A stretch of DNA of 64,000 bases from Otis tarda (GCA_026413225.1 CM048552.1:212487553-212551552), one strand, 5' to 3'; positions 24,301 through 33,618 are shown, counted from the stretch's first letter. Notes: generated from the letters alone by a model not told the origin. A program made the numbers and translations.

Positions 24301-27300
24301 AATCTACCTCCCTCTAGTTTAAAACCATTACCCCTCGTCCTCAAATAACGAGCCATTCCTTGGCCGTGCAACAGTAACGCACTTCTGATGTTCTGCTACC
24401 GTAGTCTGTCTGAGTAAATCTTAGTTCCCCAAAGAGGAGTAATTTCTCTCATCTTCAAAAGGTGAGGGGGTGAGGCAAACATCACACCCATCTTCCAGAA
24501 AAGCAAGAAAGAAGATCCAAAAAACTGTGCGCTGCCTTGTTCCTGGGGAAGTTTATGGACCCAATCCTCTTAAAAGCCGTTTCTGAACAAGTGGAGGTCA
24601 ACAGGGTGATTGGGAACAGTCAGAACACATTTCCAGAGGGCAAATTATGCCTGCCCAACATCACTGCTGTCTATGATGAGGGGAGTGGTGCTGTGAACAA
24701 GAGGAGAGCGATGGATGTCATGTCTTTCAACTTTAGCAAAGCCTTTGATGCAGTCTCCCGTCGTTTCCTTTTCACCAAACTGGCAGGGTTCTGGCAGGAT
24801 AAGTGGTGATAAGGCTCCTCCAGATTGAGGAGCCAGTTGGTACGCTGGAGAGCGTGGCTGCTGTTCAGGCTGGTCTGAACAGGCTGGGAGTTGGGATGAC
24901 AGAAACCTCATGATGTTCAACGTGGGGATCCTGGTGGACAGCACGTTGAACGTGAGGCAGTAGAGAACACCAGCCGCATCCTGGGCTCTCTCGGCAAGAT
25001 AGCCAAGATCAGGTCTGGGGAATCACAGAATCATAGAATCTTTAAGGTTAGAAAAGACCTCCAAGATCATCAAGTCCAACCATCAACCTAACACCACCAT
25101 GTCCACTAAACCATGTCCCAGAGTGCCACGTCTACACGTTCTTTGAACACCTCCAGGGATGGTGACTCCACCACTGCCCTGGGCAGCCTGTTCCAGTGCC
25201 TGACCACTCTTTCAGTGAAGAATTGTTTCCTAATATCCAACCTAAACCTCCTCTGCTGCAGCTTGAGGCCATTTCCTCTTGTCCTATCACAAGTTACTTG
25301 GGAGAAAAGACCAACACCCAGCTCTCTGCAACCTCCTGTCAGGGAGTTGTAGAGAGCAATGAGGTCTCCCCTCAGCTTCCTCTTCTCCAAACTAAACACT
25401 CCCTCAGCTGCTCCTTGTTCTCCAGACCCCACACCAGCTTTGGTGCCCTTCTCTGCACGCACTCCAGCAACTCAGCGTCCTTGTACTGAGGGAAGTGATC
25501 ATTCCCTGTTGTTGTGCTCTGGGGAGATCACATCTGGAGGGCTGTGTTGTGTTTTGACCTCCCCAGAAGACAGAAGATGTTGACAAACTGGAGGAAGTTC
25601 AGCAGAGGGCCACCAAGGTGGTCAGGAGCTGGAGCTTCCTTCTAAGGAGAGGCTGAGGGAACTGGGCTTGTCCAGCCTGCAGAAGAAAAGGCTTCAAGGT
25701 GGATTTACTGTTGTGTGCTACAGCCTCATCGTAGGATATAGATGAGATGGACAAGAGACAGTGGACCCAAGTTGGAATAAGATAAATTCTGATTGGATAT
25801 AAGGGGGGGAAATTTTACGGTAAGGATGATTACATACTGTGACAGGTTGCCCAGAGAGGTGAGGGAAATCTCCACCATTGGAAGTGTTCACAATTTGATG
25901 TTGCCCTGAGTAACGGGATCTAATTACACCCACTCTGCGCAGGGGAGCAGGCTAAATGACCTCCAGAGGTCCCACCCAATCTGAGTTACTCTGATTCTGT
26001 GATGTATAAATGATCTGATCCTGGAAAAACTTAAGCCCTAAGAAGAGGTAAAGGAAGAAAGCAAGCTATTAAATAATCTAGAAACAAATCTAGGGTGAAA
26101 GCAAGTCCGTGGATCTGCTGGGAAATTATGCTGACGTTTTTGAGTCTTCAGTTAATGAAGACGTAACAAGAGGCAGCTACTGCTGTGCATCAAACCTTCC
26201 GTGCCGTTGACAGCTGTCCCCAGGGATGAATAGAAACAAAAGCCTGTCAGCTTTTAAAATCTTCTCTGATTGAACTCTCTGTCTTTGGTGCCCTTCTCTG
26301 CAGCACGCGAGCCCCCTGGGAGGTTTTATCTGTTGTGATTGTGAATGTAGATCACTTCCTGTCAGGGCAAGGTGAGGGAACATTTCCTCTTAAATAACTT
26401 GCAAGTTCTTGCCTTCTGTGCAGTCATACTGTAATAATTTGAGCGCTTTTCTTAAGCCCATCTATTCAGGAGATGAGGTACGGTGAGTAAAACTGTGCAG
26501 TGTCCTGTCTGAGCTTTTAACTGTGCATCTAAAATAACCCGGAACGATATTTATCTTGCGATAGTTCCCACCTTCAGCTGCAGTACCTGAAGCGTTGTTG
26601 AATGTAAAGTTGTTTGCAAGAGAACTTGTCAAATCTAGCTCCGGGAATGTAAACCTGAGCAGGGCTTGAGGCTGCTCTGTTGTGCTGCTCACGTTTTGTA
26701 TTCCAGAGCAGCCAGTGGGAGTTTGTGAGGGCTCTTCACGTGGAAATTTAAAAGACAGACTGCTGATGGAGTGCTTGATTTGAGGCCAAATTTCATGAAT
26801 TTTTTTTCTTTAATACACCCAAGAAAACCTTTTTAGAATCAGGTGCCACTTCACGGCAGGAAGAATTCCACCAAAAGAATGAGGCTCATGGATGAACGTG
26901 TTCCTCAGTATGATGAAAAACACCGGAATCTTGTGATCACGCCTGTGCAAGAGTTTAACGGTCTGATGGTTTTCCCCCTGTCGTGTCTGTCTGGCAGATC
27001 TTGGAAGAAACTTATAAAATGGAGTTCATGTACAGCGGAGTGGAAAGTAGACAAGTGGTCATTATTCACCATATGAGACTGCAGGCCAAGGCGTTACAGC
27101 TTATAGTGACTGCGCGCACCACTCGAGGGTAAGGATGACCTGGTCAAAGGATCTTCACGGGGTTAACTGCAAGCTCAGTTTCCTTAAGCTTCGTTTAAAA
27201 AAAGCAGCAAGGATAAGTTAGGCACAGAGCACGTCCTAATCGTGTTTGCTTCATTAAGTATCAGTTGCCGAGTTTTTAGCATCAGAAAATAATTGTCTCC

Positions 27301-30300
27301 GATCTGCAACTAACATTTGTGTGACTCAGAGACAAAATGCTCCTGCGTATGCACGGCTTGGGTGACGCGAGAGGCTCTGCGTGGTTCGTTCTGGCTGGGT
27401 TTGGGTGGTGGTAGAGTTAGAACTCAGTTTGGTGGAATTAGAGCTAAGTGGCAAGTATCTTAATTTGTTTTCTTTTGTTTCGTATTTGTGGCTATCGATT
27501 TACTGTGTTGCCATAGAGGTCCGTGATACATTTGCCTTTTAACCTCTTGTTTTATAGGTGGAAAATTAATATTTTCTAACATTGGCTTTGGGAACTTAAT
27601 TAGTGCCTTATGCAAATGAGTTGTTTGTTTTTTTTTTTGTGGGAGGGGGAGATGGATGTCGGGAGGGAGATGGCAATTAATTTTTATTTTTATTTTTTCT
27701 CTTGTGAGGAACACCTTTCTGGCCTCAAAATTTTAAGAACTTGTAGGTTTTAGGAGTTTGAAGTGGATTCCAAAACACCTAAATGCTTACAGCCATCAAA
27801 CCTTTCTTTACTCAAAACTAAAACAAGAAATGTTGTCTTTGTTACAGAGTGGAACCCCTTTTTGGGATGTGTGAAAAATTCCTACAAGAAGTGGATTCCT
27901 TTCAGAGGTGAGAAACTGTTGCTTCTTCACTTTGTTAGAAGGTCTCCCCACTGTTGTCATCAAGGAATATTCCATTTGTTCTCCATCTCTTCACATCTCC
28001 CCTCTGTTGCTGTCCTATGTCAGGGACTGCTATCTTGAGGTAACGATAAAGCAAGTAGTGAACTCCCTTCTAAACGTGGGATCAACGGAAGAGCTTTCCT
28101 GGGAGTATGGCTAAAAAGGGAATTTCCCTTTTCTTTATCACAAATTTCTAAATTGTAAATGAGAGAGTGAACGAACCCTCTACATGCACAGGGTGGGAGT
28201 CATCTCACCCAGATGTTGACATTGTAAGACCACTTCTGAAGCACTCCCTCAGCCCTCCTCTCACTGGAGAGGCGCTTCTTTCATCTTCTCCTCCTCTAGA
28301 TGTCTAAAGTAGGTCAGATAAGGGATGCCAGGTTTTTTTTCCATCGACTCAGAAGGGAATTGGATAGCTAGCCCAGAGACATAGGTATCCAGAGTTGTCT
28401 GAGCAGAATTCCATCTCTAGTTCTGATTAAATTCCCATTTATTCGTGGTTCATGTGCTTGGCACTTGTGGCTGGTTAAGTGATGAGAAAAGGGAACTAAA
28501 TCTACCCGTTCCCTAATGGTTAGTTCATTTGGTAGCTACTAAATAGAACTGTTCATTTGCTCTGTGTCTTTTCCTTGCGCTGAGTCTCAGGATCAGCAAA
28601 ACTCGTCGCTGTTTCTCAGGAATGTAACTCCTACAGGCAGTGGTGAATTCCACAGAAGGGAATCTGGGTGATGGTAGATCTTGTCGGTTGGCTGTGAGGT
28701 CACCTCTAAGTGCTCAGACGTGTCAGATCCCTGTGTCTAGGCTGTGCAGCCTCGGTGTGCCAGATTTCAGCTGCATTCCATGACAGAGTCGTTGAAATTT
28801 GTTGTCTAAGTAGCAGCAGTCAGCCCTCTTAACATGTACAAAGGAGAGTGTGATTTTTTTTTTTTTTTTTTTCTCCACCCTTGCCAAGCTGGTGGTAGAG
28901 GCTTCCGTTCATGGATTATGAGCTCCTGTAGAACATCACCAGGATCCTGAAAAATTCTCACTTCTAGGGTTTTATGACCTGAAGCTGTTTTGGGGCATGT
29001 CCAGTGTTCCTGTCCAGGCTTTTACAGACTCAACTGTGGGTGAAGATACAACGCCGACACCGGACTTGAAAGGGGAGAGCCCGTTGTTCAAGGGGCTGTT
29101 CACCTACAGAACTGGTGCATTTTTTCACCAAATTGCACGAGTATTTACTGGGCTTCCAAAGCTGCTAAACACAGCAGGAATGTTGCTGATAATAGCGGAT
29201 AAACCACCAATAACTTAGTCTGACAAAGCATCTTCTGCGTGCATGGATGTAGGGTAGCAGCCCAATTTTGCTTCTATATAAAGAATAAGAAATAATCAAA
29301 TGTTCTTCTTGTGAGAGGCTGTTGTCCCAAACCATAGAATTTATTCTATTCTCTGTTCCTGACACCTAGAACTAGCTTTATTTTTTCCCTGCTGATTCTA
29401 CTTTACTGTTAAAATTTCACTCCTCAGATGTAATAATTAATACTCTCACAAATACTGGTAGAGGAAAAACCGTTCTGGCAACTCTGCTGCAGCAGGTCAG
29501 ACAACTCGCGTATTGAGCGTGTGGGCACGTTAGATCCCGTAATGAGTCAGCTATTTAGTTAGCTGGATGAAAGCGCACAGCATAAAGAATTAGGCATATG
29601 CATGTCTTCCCTGAGAAGTACCAGTTTCAGAGGTTTGCAAGGCAGCTGGGGCAGGAATGGCTCTTTCATCCAGCTGTTCCTTGGCCGAGACGTTGAGACT
29701 GAATGCAGAGCACTGGCATTGCCCCTAAGTCTCATTAATTAACTCTTTTACTATCTAAATAGTATTACAGCGGAGCACGCGGTCTGCGCAGAAAAATCTC
29801 TACAAGATTTGTTTCTCGTTAATGTGTTGTTGACGGGCACCTCGGCGTTCCTAGCTCCTTTTCTGTGAATCTAAATTCCTTTGCTCGCCAGGCTCTGTAC
29901 TGATGAAGGAGCTAAGAAGTGAGTCCTGACACCTTTCATGGCGTCAGTTTGAGCAGAAGGTGTGGTCCCAACATCACTAGCCAAATCATCTTTATCTTTT
30001 GTATGAGACGTGCATCAGCAGAGGAATCTACATATCTAATTCTGTCGTTATGACTAAATACAGACTCACAGAGTCACAGAAGGATTAAGTAGCTTGGCTG
30101 AAAATAACACCACTGTTGAAAACGTTGAATAAAGTATTTGAATTCCAATTTATTCTTAACGCAGATGTTTCATCTCTGAGCTTCCCCATATGCAAGGCAG
30201 TTTTGTAGACAAATTGCTGGACTTAATGCCCAGACTTGTGACCTCCAAGCCTTCAGAAGTGGTCAAGATTCTTCAGACAACTCTGCGCCAGAGTACCTTC

Positions 30301-33300
30301 CTCCACCTTCCTCTTCCAGAGCAGGTCAGTTTAAAACAGAGAACTAAAATGCAATATCCTTACAGACCATCGTAGCATCTGACTGGTTCCTAATACACCG
30401 TGAAGCTTTTAGAATTCAAGTTCTTGGTCAGTCACAAGCGTTACTTCTTCAAAAGCTTTCTTCTTCTTACTTAGCATCCCCAGGACTACTGCTAAAAGTA
30501 CAGAAGACTTAAGAGAAGTCTCCTGGCAGTATCTAAAAGAATCCAAAGTTCATGCACAACTTCTTCATTAAGAACAGTAATTATTCTTTTTTTTTTCCTT
30601 TTTTCCTTTCCTCCTCCCTTCACCTTTTTTTTTTTTTTTTTCTTCCTGTGGACCACTTTGCCCCTAATAGCTCCACAGAGCTACTGCCAATATCATTGAG
30701 CCTACCGGTGAATCTGATAATCCTCTGAGGTTTACGTCGGGGTTGGTAGTGGCACTGGATGTTGATGCAACTCTGGAACACGTGCAGGATCCCCAAGGAA
30801 CCGTTAAAGTTCAGGTAAGGAGTCGCTTGACATAAATGCGAACAAGATTGCGTCTTAGGGGGAGTTTAAGAATGTCAATAGTTGTAAATAGCGAATAATA
30901 TACACATTATTAGTAAAAATGTTGAATTTCTGTGTTTTGACCGCACATTCAGAAGCTGGCTTGTATATAGTGCGCCGAGTTGGCTTACGTAGAGCTCCTC
31001 AGAGCTTGCTTTGAGCGCTTCGATGCCGTTCTGTGCTCCACGCGGTGCTTTCACCTCCACTGGGCACATTACAGACAGGAGCACAAATAAATGCTGGGGA
31101 ACTTCCAGCTTGTGTAATGGGAGGAGGAGGTCGGAATGGTACAGAAATACGCAGGCTCTCAGCTCTCTGTATTTACAACTTAAATTTCTTCCTGCTGCTG
31201 AAGAAAGTTTAAAATGCAGCTGAGGAGGTAGATGTGGTGTGATGCCAAGTAAAATACGCAAATTTACTGCACAACAAAGAAATGAAAGCCTCTGTTTACG
31301 ATGCAGAGGAAGAAGCTGGTGTCAGTGTACGTTTCCCCCCTCTGCTGTGAGTCTGAACGGCCGGTGCGTGGCTGTTAAATCTGGGGCGGCTGGACTCCTG
31401 GCTCCAAGATAAAGCACTTCCAAACTCCAACAGAAAACACCAAAATAACGCACGCTGTGCAAATCCCCAGTCCAGCTGTCATTCAGTTGTTTCCTTTTTA
31501 TTTTTTTCCCCCCTTCTAGGTATTGTATCCAGACGGACAAGCACAAATAATCCATCCTAAACCAGCTGACTTCCGAAATCCTGGTCCTGGAAGGCACAGG
31601 CTGATAACTCAGGTTTACCTCTCACACACAGCCTGGACAGGTAACGTTTCTGACAGTTGTAGGAGTCAGCCCTGCATCTTTTTTTAAAGGCAAGGAGTCG
31701 TGGTAAACTGGCTCACTGTAATGCAGCGGTTTGGATCTGACAGGTATTTGAGCAGGGCAGAGAACCTTTGGAACTCTGCGTACTCAACGGTGTAATTTCA
31801 CTGCCGATTAAACTTTCACCCTTTTAACACCCTAAAAACTCACCCTTTAGTGCTGAAACGTGCGACTCCACGTTCGGTCTCAGTTGGCATTCACACTTCC
31901 TAGTGAAAGTGCTTCAGCAATTGACTTGTGGATTTCAAACAGCAAAAGCCCAGAATATTTGTTTGTAGCTCCCTTTGTCCTGTTTGGGTTTTTTTTGTTT
32001 GTTTGTTTGGTTTTTTTAATCCCTTTACCTTTCTGACAGGCTGAGAGAGCTGGGGTTGTTCAGCCTGGAGAAGAGGAGGCTCCAGGGAGACCTGAGAGCG
32101 GCTCCCAGTGCCCAAAGGGGGCTGCAGGAAAGATGGGGAGAGACTCTTCAGCAGGGCCTGCTGTGACAGGATGAGGGGTGATGGTTTTAAAACAGAGGGA
32201 GGTAGATGTAGATTGGATATTAGGAAAAAAATTTTTAATTGAGGGTTGTAGAACACTGGCCCAGGTTGTCCAGAGAGGTGGTGGATGCCCTATTCCTGGA
32301 AACATTCCAGGCCAGGTTGGCCGGGGCGCTCAGCAACCTGATGTGGTTGGAGATGTCCCTGCTCCTTGCAGGGGGGTTGGACTGGATGGGCTTTGAAGGT
32401 CCCTTCCAACCCAAACCGTTCTGTGATTCTATTCTAACTGTGGAAGAAGGTTATTTCTTGTGTTCTGTCTGGTGCAGATGATGTCTCAGATGGAGCACCA
32501 CTGCAGTTCTGGGCATCACATCTTAAAATTTCGATAGGTTTCATTTAGATTTTAGTAATGTGGTCCTGGTTTTGGTTAACCTGGTATACCGGTAAGCCCC
32601 ACACACCACACAGTGCTTGCTCACTTTCCCCCTGGTGGGATGGAGAGGAGAATCAGAAGGGTAAAAGTGAGAAAACTCATGGGTATTGCACCATTCAGCA
32701 ACAGCTAAGTCATCCCTGTGTTATCAACACTAGTTTAGTCACAGATCTGAAAGTTGGTCGGGATTCCAACAGTGCAAGTCCATATGGAAAACTTAAGGGA
32801 ATCATGTTTTTCAGTCTAGAAAGGAAAATTTTGATGGGGATATAATGTAGCATGGTGCTCAGGGTCATGCTATGTAGACTGAAAGCCTGTTTCTGTTACG
32901 ACCACTGGGAAAACAAAGTGAAGTAATCTTACGGGCAGTATTAGGAATTTCTGGCTAGCTGCTGAGATGGTGAGTGAGGGAAGAAGGCTGTTTTGCAGTG
33001 TAAAAACCTGCAACAAAAGAGAATCTCCAAGTAATCTGCTGTGAGGCTTGGCAGATATCATCTGGATTTACTTGATCCTGCCACAAAAACAGAGGTAGCA
33101 AGGCCTGATAGTTCTGTGGTCTTTTATGATTTTATTAGTATTTGGTTGGGATAACTTTTTAACTTTTGAAAGTCGCTATTTTAAGTTAGTCATGAGATTC
33201 TTTTTAAGTGATGACAAAGAAGGGGGAAATCTAAAATGGTGCTTGATTCTACTGTGCTGTACAAAAAAAAAAAGTTGTATTTTCAAACACCAGATTGGAT

Positions 33301-33618
33301 TCTGGTCAGCCCAGAATGGCTCTGTACTTTTCCCAGCATCCAGGAGATAAAATTTCATCCAGTACTGGTTGTTCAATGTGTGATGACAGTTGCGTTTGTG
33401 TTGTTCTCTTTTATTTCTCTGCAGAACCATGTCAGATTGAAGTGCGGTTGCTGCTGGCTTACAATTCCAACAGGAGCAAGGCATCTGCTAAAATTCCTAA
33501 AGCTACCTGGAGCGAGAGCTTGGAGGCGCTCCCACAACCTGAAACCGGCATAGAGGGGACCATACCCTTCAGCAAACCTGTCAAAGTTTATATAATGCCC
33601 AAACCTGCCAGACGGTGA
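98..33618 (+). CDS. INTS4: Integrator complex subunit 4, complete gene (23 coding exons)
   Basis: This gene encodes a HEAT-repeat scaffold subunit of the nuclear Integrator complex. In known biology INTS4 holds the INTS9-INTS11 endonuclease pair (the cleavage module), which processes snRNA 3' ends and terminates promoter-proximally paused RNA polymerase II. Joining 23 exons gives 2910 nt, or 969 aa plus TGA, with every phase matching; human INTS4 is 963 aa from memory. The N-terminus [18 protein letters not shown] and the C-terminus [11 protein letters not shown] agree with vertebrate INTS4. Alpha-helical HEAT-type repeats fill roughly residues 60-600, and the C-terminal third is the conserved non-HEAT region. 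The start at 98 has A at -3 and G at +4, a strong Kozak context. A few residues are inserted near the C-terminus relative to mammals (exon 23). Intron 13 looks U12-type. Exon boundaries were placed by hand from homology and splice consensus. Confidence 0.97.
152..1995 (+). other. INTS4: INTS4 introns 1 and 2 (non-coding around exon 2)
   Basis: Intron 1 (152-749) starts GC-rich as part of the CpG island and becomes neutral. Intron 2 (945-1995) is AT-rich with T runs near 1495 and 1530. I see no repeat or RNA gene in either. Confidence 0.7.
750..944 (+). CDS. INTS4: INTS4 exon 2
   Basis: Encodes 65 codons (residues 19-83), including [20 protein letters not shown]. The acceptor is a run CAG-CAG-CAG, so the exon may start at 750, 753 or 756. 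Starting at 753 gives the same residue count as the human exon. The donor AAG|GTGCTG is weak after the GT, but the exon end matches human (HYYK). Confidence 0.93.
1996..2113 (+). CDS. INTS4: INTS4 exon 3
   Basis: Encodes [20 protein letters not shown] and on to the split codon at its end. Acceptor TTCCAG|GAG; donor A|GTGAGT at 2114, phase 1. Part of the N-terminal HEAT array. Confidence 0.95.
2635..3738 (-). mobile_element. CR1 LINE fragment with reverse-transcriptase remnant
   Basis: The longest CR1 copy here, in INTS4 intron 3. Its 3' end is at the left (GAATGGTTTGGGTTGGAAGG). Minus-strand translation at 3486-3671 reads [20 protein letters not shown] and then FVDDTKL, the RT catalytic-core region (the F-x-D-D box). 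3062-3613 reads [12 protein letters not shown] and later SWIKKKHD. The frames are broken between these parts, so it is inactive. Confidence 0.93.
3745..4056 (+). mobile_element. CR1 LINE 3' fragment
   Basis: Reads as decayed CR1 ORF2 end: [20 protein letters not shown] at about 3822-3880, then degenerate sequence to a CCTTCCAACCTGGATGAGTC-like 3' end. It abuts the oppositely oriented CR1 at 2635-3738 and ends about 50 bases before INTS4 exon 4. It looks older than most other copies. Confidence 0.85.
4108..4214 (+). CDS. INTS4: INTS4 exon 4
   Basis: Completes a lysine codon and then encodes 35 codons from [13 protein letters not shown] to EVACK. Acceptor TTTTGCAG; donor AAG|GTAAGG. The 3' end of a plus-strand CR1 copy stops only about 50 bases upstream. 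Confidence 0.95.
4426..4611 (+). CDS. INTS4: INTS4 exon 5
   Basis: Encodes 62 codons from [16 protein letters not shown] to [10 protein letters not shown], a clear HEAT-repeat segment. Acceptor CCACAG; donor ATG|GTAAGC; phase 0 on both sides. Confidence 0.96.
4612..6330 (+). other. INTS4: INTS4 intron 5, AT-rich
   Basis: A 1.7-kb AT-rich intron with T runs near 5454 and 6302. It holds a short imperfect tandem duplication around 6221-6280 sharing TTGTGTCACTTAAAC. No CR1 and no coding signal seen. Confidence 0.7.
6331..6381 (+). CDS. INTS4: INTS4 exon 6 (51-nt exon)
   Basis: A small in-frame exon encoding [17 protein letters not shown], residues 221-237. It follows a long poly-T tract and CCCTGTAG; donor CAG|GTAAAA. 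Skipping it would remove 17 residues without a frameshift. Confidence 0.95.
6967..7055 (+). CDS. INTS4: INTS4 exon 7
   Basis: Encodes [20 protein letters not shown] and on to YPE, ending in phase 2. Acceptor TTTTAG|GCT; donor AAAG|GTACGT. Confidence 0.95.
7321..7441 (+). CDS. INTS4: INTS4 exon 8
   Basis: Completes a serine codon and then encodes 40 codons from [20 protein letters not shown] to VRVQAAKLL. Acceptor CTGTTAG; donor TTG|GTAAGT. Confidence 0.96.
7962..8033 (+). CDS. INTS4: INTS4 exon 9
   Basis: 24 codons, [20 protein letters not shown] then SDLR, residues 308-331. A long pyrimidine tract precedes the CTTTAG acceptor; donor AGG|GTATGT. Both boundaries are phase 0. Confidence 0.96.
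8635..8809 (+). CDS. INTS4: INTS4 exon 10
   Basis: Encodes [20 protein letters not shown] through [12 protein letters not shown], essentially identical to my recollection of the human segment. Acceptor GGACAG; donor TATG|GTAAGT, phase 1. Confidence 0.96.
8810..11795 (+). other. INTS4: INTS4 intron 10
   Basis: A 3.0-kb intron. Apart from a CR1 3' fragment at 11328-11637 it is AT-rich single-copy-looking sequence with a T tract near 10183. A small inverted pair, TTTGGTCAAA and TTTGACCAAA, lies near 8890 and 8935. Confidence 0.65.
11328..11637 (+). mobile_element. CR1 LINE 3' fragment
   Basis: 5'-truncated CR1 in INTS4 intron 10. Starts near CTCTTCAGCAGGGCTTG and ends CCATGATTCTATGATCC, the family's terminal octamer-like repeat. 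Confidence 0.93.
11796..12001 (+). CDS. INTS4: INTS4 exon 11
   Basis: 206 nt encoding [20 protein letters not shown] through [11 protein letters not shown], residues 390-458. Acceptor TTAACAG; donor GAG|GTAAGA. Same-orientation CR1 copies lie on both sides of it. Confidence 0.96.
12583..12983 (+). mobile_element. CR1 LINE 3' fragment
   Basis: 5'-truncated CR1 in INTS4 intron 11. Reads [20 protein letters not shown] at its start and ends CATTCCATGATTCTGTG. Confidence 0.94.
14133..14275 (+). CDS. INTS4: INTS4 exon 12
   Basis: Encodes [20 protein letters not shown] through TDRESIWK, ending in phase 2 (143 nt). A T-rich tract leads to TTTTAG; donor AA|GTGAGT. It lies between a plus-strand and a minus-strand CR1. 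Confidence 0.96.
14518..15186 (-). mobile_element. CR1 LINE 3' fragment
   Basis: CR1 in INTS4 intron 12, 3' end at left (TAGAATCATAGAATCATGG). Minus-strand frame near 14959-15183 reads [20 protein letters not shown] and [20 protein letters not shown]. 5'-truncated at about 15186. Confidence 0.94.
15844..15959 (+). CDS. INTS4: INTS4 exon 13
   Basis: Encodes [20 protein letters not shown] through PDMDDPA, plus the first base of a tyrosine codon. Acceptor TTTGCAG. The donor CCT|GTATCTTTT lacks the usual exonic AG and resembles a U12 donor. The reading frame stays open past the donor to 16150, but that part is intronic by homology. Confidence 0.93.
15960..17573 (+). other. INTS4: INTS4 intron 13, probable U12-type (minor) intron
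   Basis: The donor GTATCTTTTT differs from the U12 consensus RTATCCTTT at one position, and the exon before it ends CCT rather than AG. TTCTTTAAC at 17550-17558 differs by one base from the U12 branch consensus TTCCTTAAC. Its branch adenosine is about 16 bases before the AG at 17572-17573. Termini are GT-AG. A short direct repeat (TAATCCCTGAG twice) lies near 16713-16734. Confidence 0.8.
17574..17707 (+). CDS. INTS4: INTS4 exon 14
   Basis: Completes the tyrosine codon and encodes 44 codons from [20 protein letters not shown] to SHLVPPLR, residues 546-589. Acceptor CAATAG; donor AGA|GTAAGC. Joining it to exon 13 restores the conserved vertebrate sequence. Confidence 0.95.
18504..18661 (+). 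CDS. INTS4: INTS4 exon 15
   Basis: Encodes [20 protein letters not shown] through QELLEFTI, ending in phase 2. Acceptor TGCTTAG; donor CG|GTAAGG. Confidence 0.95.
18662..21951 (+). other. INTS4: INTS4 intron 15
   Basis: A 3.3-kb intron with T tracts near 20590 and 20620. A minus-strand CR1 (21446-21894) sits against the 3' splice region. The rest shows no recognisable repeat or gene. Confidence 0.65.
21446..21894 (-). mobile_element. CR1 LINE 3' fragment
   Basis: CR1 in INTS4 intron 15, 3' end at left (TTAGAATCACAGAATGG). 5'-truncated near 21894, only about 57 bases before exon 16. Confidence 0.94.
21952..22045 (+). CDS. INTS4: INTS4 exon 16
   Basis: Completes an arginine codon and encodes 31 codons from [20 protein letters not shown] to CQLLLIK. 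Acceptor GCTTCAG after a strong pyrimidine tract; donor AAG|GTTTGA is sub-optimal. A minus-strand CR1 ends about 57 bases upstream. Confidence 0.94.
22046..23944 (+). other. INTS4: INTS4 intron 16, nothing recognisable
   Basis: A 1.9-kb intron without CR1. Open frames here are short and have no resemblance to known proteins. Confidence 0.6.
23945..24025 (+). CDS. INTS4: INTS4 exon 17
   Basis: 27 codons, [20 protein letters not shown] then ASAAAKQ, residues 674-700. Acceptor CTGTAG; donor CAG|GTGAGG. Phase 0 on both sides. A minus-strand CR1 starts about 40 bases downstream. Confidence 0.95.
24064..24343 (-). mobile_element. CR1 LINE 3' fragment
   Basis: CR1 in INTS4 intron 17, about 40 bases after exon 17. 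3' end at left (CATAGAATCACAGAACGG). Truncated after CCCCTCGTCCT. Contains an internal T run near 24270. Confidence 0.93.
24490..26003 (+). mobile_element. Old plus-strand CR1, interrupted by a nested CR1
   Basis: Left part 24490-25020 reads as decayed [18 protein letters not shown], then [19 protein letters not shown]. Right part from about 25486 to 26003 reads as the later CR1 3' region (GGGAAGTGATCATTCCC onward, ending ACTCTGATTCTGTGATG). The two halves are in CR1 order, with the minus-strand copy 25021-25485 between them. Confidence 0.8.
25021..25485 (-). mobile_element. CR1 LINE fragment nested in an older CR1
   Basis: 3' end at left (AATCACAGAATCATAGAATC). It differs in its 3' end from the common copies here (TTTAAGGTTAGAAAAGACC instead of GGTTTGGGTTGG), so it belongs to another CR1 subfamily. 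Minus-strand frame reads [20 protein letters not shown], then [20 protein letters not shown]. Confidence 0.9.
26998..27128 (+). CDS. INTS4: INTS4 exon 18
   Basis: Encodes [20 protein letters not shown] through LIVTARTTR, ending in phase 2. Acceptor CTGGCAG; donor GG|GTAAGG. Confidence 0.95.
27848..27907 (+). CDS. INTS4: INTS4 exon 19 (60-nt exon)
   Basis: Completes a glycine codon and encodes [19 protein letters not shown] plus two bases of an arginine codon. Acceptor GTTACAG; donor AG|GTGAGA. Confidence 0.94.
27908..30164 (+). other. INTS4: INTS4 intron 19, nothing recognisable
   Basis: A 2.3-kb intron with a long T run near 28855. I see no CR1 or RNA gene. Parts of 28200-28700 have the mixed composition of an old decayed repeat, but I cannot assign a family. 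Confidence 0.55.
30165..30324 (+). CDS. INTS4: INTS4 exon 20
   Basis: Completes the arginine codon and encodes [20 protein letters not shown] through FLHLPLPEQ, residues 764-817. Acceptor AACGCAG; donor CAG|GTCAGT. Confidence 0.95.
30671..30814 (+). CDS. INTS4: INTS4 exon 21
   Basis: 48 codons, from [20 protein letters not shown] through DPQGTVKVQ. It follows T-rich intron sequence and CTAATAG; donor CAG|GTAAGG. Start of the conserved C-terminal region. Confidence 0.95.
31520..31640 (+). CDS. INTS4: INTS4 exon 22
   Basis: Encodes [20 protein letters not shown] through VYLSHTAWT, ending in phase 1. Acceptor CTTCTAG; donor ACAG|GTAACG. Confidence 0.95.
32036..32437 (+). mobile_element. CR1 LINE 3' fragment
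   Basis: 5'-truncated CR1 in INTS4 intron 22. Starts at AGGCTGAGAGAGCTGGGG and ends CCGTTCTGTGATTCTATTC. Confidence 0.93.
33425..33618 (+). CDS. INTS4: INTS4 exon 23 (last coding exon)
   Basis: Completes a glutamate codon, then encodes [20 protein letters not shown] through to [11 protein letters not shown] and TGA at 33616-33618. The segment after LLLAYNS is several residues longer than the human sequence I recall, and poorly conserved up to [10 protein letters not shown]. Acceptor TCTGCAG. Confidence 0.95.

Larger units (their letters stand above)
30815..33424 (+). other. INTS4: INTS4 introns 21 and 22 (around exon 22)
   Basis: Intron 21 (30815-31519) and intron 22 (31641-33424) are non-coding. 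Intron 22 carries a plus-strand CR1 at 32036-32437. The remainder has no feature I can name. Confidence 0.6.
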
